This document shows, piece by piece, positions 7,822 to 8,469 of a stretch of 8,469 nucleotides of DNA. The first letter of the stretch is position 1; each line of letters opens with the position of its first letter. The notes beneath the pieces are model-generated. The model worked only from the letters and a program-made list of their open reading frames with translations. It had not been told where the DNA came from and searched no databases. The stretch is from positions 1-8,469 of the forward strand of contig JAIRRK010000163.1 in assembly GCA_031256015.1 (NCBI GenBank). Reading direction: 5' to 3'. The DNA comes from Dysgonamonadaceae bacterium. Its GTDB lineage: Bacteria; Bacteroidota; Bacteroidia; Bacteroidales; Azobacteroidaceae. Both the position numbers and the translations under genes were made by a program.

Positions 7822-8381
7822 AATATATTGAGTATTTCGTGTTTCATTGTTACTTGTAATGTTTCATAAAAACGTTTACGTCCCCTATGCAATTTTATTT
7901 TAACATTAGAAAGGGTGAGTCCGGTAATTTGACGTATATCATCTATCGAATTTTCTTCCAGGTAATATAATGTTAACAATAGTGCTTCGTCTTGTGGAAG
8001 TTTGTTCAGTACAAGTTGGACTATTTCTTTTCTGTCTTCTTTCTCTAACAGAGTCATTGCATTGTTTGTTTCGTCCATTGTTACTTCCAATGAAGAAATA
8101 TCGTTGTAATCTGCCGAAGACACTTGCTTACATTGGGCTGTTATGGCTGTGTTATAAACAATTCTATAAAACCAAGTAGAAAACTTGCTTCCAAATCGGA
8201 ATCCGGGCAAGGCACGATAAGCTTTAACAAATGAATCCTGCACGGCCTCTTCGGCATCCTCGCGGTTTTCCAATATCCGATAGGCAATGTTAAAAGCCAT
8301 CCTTTGGTATTTTGCGACAAAGCAGGAGAACCTTTGCGTATCTCCTGCCAAAATCTTTTCTATCCACTGATGTTCATTCAT
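7818..8381 (-). CDS. ECF-family RNA polymerase sigma factor
   Basis: A 187-residue sigma-70-family factor of the extracytoplasmic-function group, with only regions 2 and 4. Region 2 (about 18-82) shows the core-binding and -10-reading segment EDAEEAVQDSFVKAYRAL, followed by FSTWFYRIVYNTA. A poorly conserved linker (about 83-115) follows. Region 4 (about 117-172) has LPQDEALLLTLYYLEENS, then the helix-turn-helix DIRQITGLTLSNVKIKLHRGRKR, shown here in two parts, which would read the -35 box. The length and architecture are normal. The start ATG overlaps the end of the upstream membrane-protein gene by 8 bases, and its stop overlaps the downstream two-span gene by 4, so all three form one coupled operon. 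It probably directs a small envelope-related regulon; the adjacent exported protein is the obvious candidate target. Its own promoter lies outside the window. Confidence 0.93.
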   Translation of the reverse strand: MNEHQWIEKILAGDTQRFSCFVAKYQRMAFNIAYRILENREDAEEAVQDSFVKAYRALPGFRFGSKFSTWFYRIVYNTAITAQCKQVSSADYNDISSLEVTMDETNNAMTLLEKEDRKEIVQLVLNKLPQDEALLLTLYYLEENSIDDIRQITGLTLSNVKIKLHRGRKRFYETLQVTMKHEILNIL

Positions 8382-8469
8382 TCAACAGGTTTTCTTCGTC
8401 ATCTTTCTGCATTTTACGAGCCATAAAGAAATAGACTACAAAAGCGATACCACCGCCCAATATCGCCAG
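8374..8469 (-). CDS. C-terminal end of a small or membrane-anchored protein (5' end outside window)
   Basis: The minus strand is open from the window edge to a TGA at 8376-8374, encoding the last 31 residues of a protein. They begin with a hydrophobic span LAILGGGIAFVVYFFMA, then turn basic (RKMQK) and acidic (DDEENLLNE), as expected for a C-terminal transmembrane helix with a cytoplasmic tail. The stop codon lies inside the sigma gene, an 8-base overlap, which supports a real upstream partner gene in the same operon. Too little is visible to name the family. Confidence 0.6.
   Translation of the reverse strand: MAILGGGIAFVVYFFMARKMQKDDEENLLNE

Noticed and set aside
7970..8179. Plus-strand 69-residue frame inside the sigma gene
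   Set aside because: It lies wholly antisense to a well-supported sigma-factor gene and has no recognisable domain.

Overview
The window looks like ordinary chromosome from a member of the Bacteroidota, most likely the order Bacteroidales. The clues are moderately AT-rich DNA, starts without Shine-Dalgarno sequences, an exact TAnnTTTG -7 element upstream of mutA, and the propionate-forming methylmalonyl-CoA mutase pair. I cannot place it to genus from sequence alone.

Layout, left to right. (1) Bases 1-846 (+) are the C-terminal part of a FAD-dependent oxidoreductase whose N-terminus lies outside the window. (2) A 193-base gap holds a housekeeping-type promoter and a small palindrome. (3) mutA and mutB (1040-5085, +) overlap by ATGA and encode the non-catalytic and catalytic subunits of adenosylcobalamin-dependent methylmalonyl-CoA mutase. 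They are closed off by a strong intrinsic terminator (5107-5145). (4) fmt (5180-6139, +) encodes methionyl-tRNA formyltransferase. (5) A 189-base gap carries a good candidate ECF-sigma promoter. (6) An exported protein with repeated Tyr-Gly beta-strand motifs follows (6329-7411, +; DUF4097-like or putative auto-transporter-adhesin-head type). (7) Converging on it from the minus strand is a tightly overlapped cluster. In transcription order it is the end of a small membrane protein gene (cut by the window edge), an ECF sigma factor, and a 121-residue protein with two membrane segments that is probably its membrane regulator.

How the parts fit. mutAB forms a metabolic transcription unit: succinyl-CoA to methylmalonyl-CoA, then to propionate in fermenting Bacteroidales. 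fmt is a housekeeping translation-initiation gene. The right third looks like a small envelope-response module: sigma factor, candidate membrane anti-sigma partner, and an exported beta-repeat protein whose own upstream region carries an ECF-like TGCAAC / CGTTTATA promoter. The proposal that this sigma factor drives that promoter is an inference.

I see no phage, IS element, CRISPR array, tRNA or rRNA, and nothing that I would call a new defence or mobile system. The most interesting leads are the ECF module and the Cys/His clusters in the small mutase subunit.
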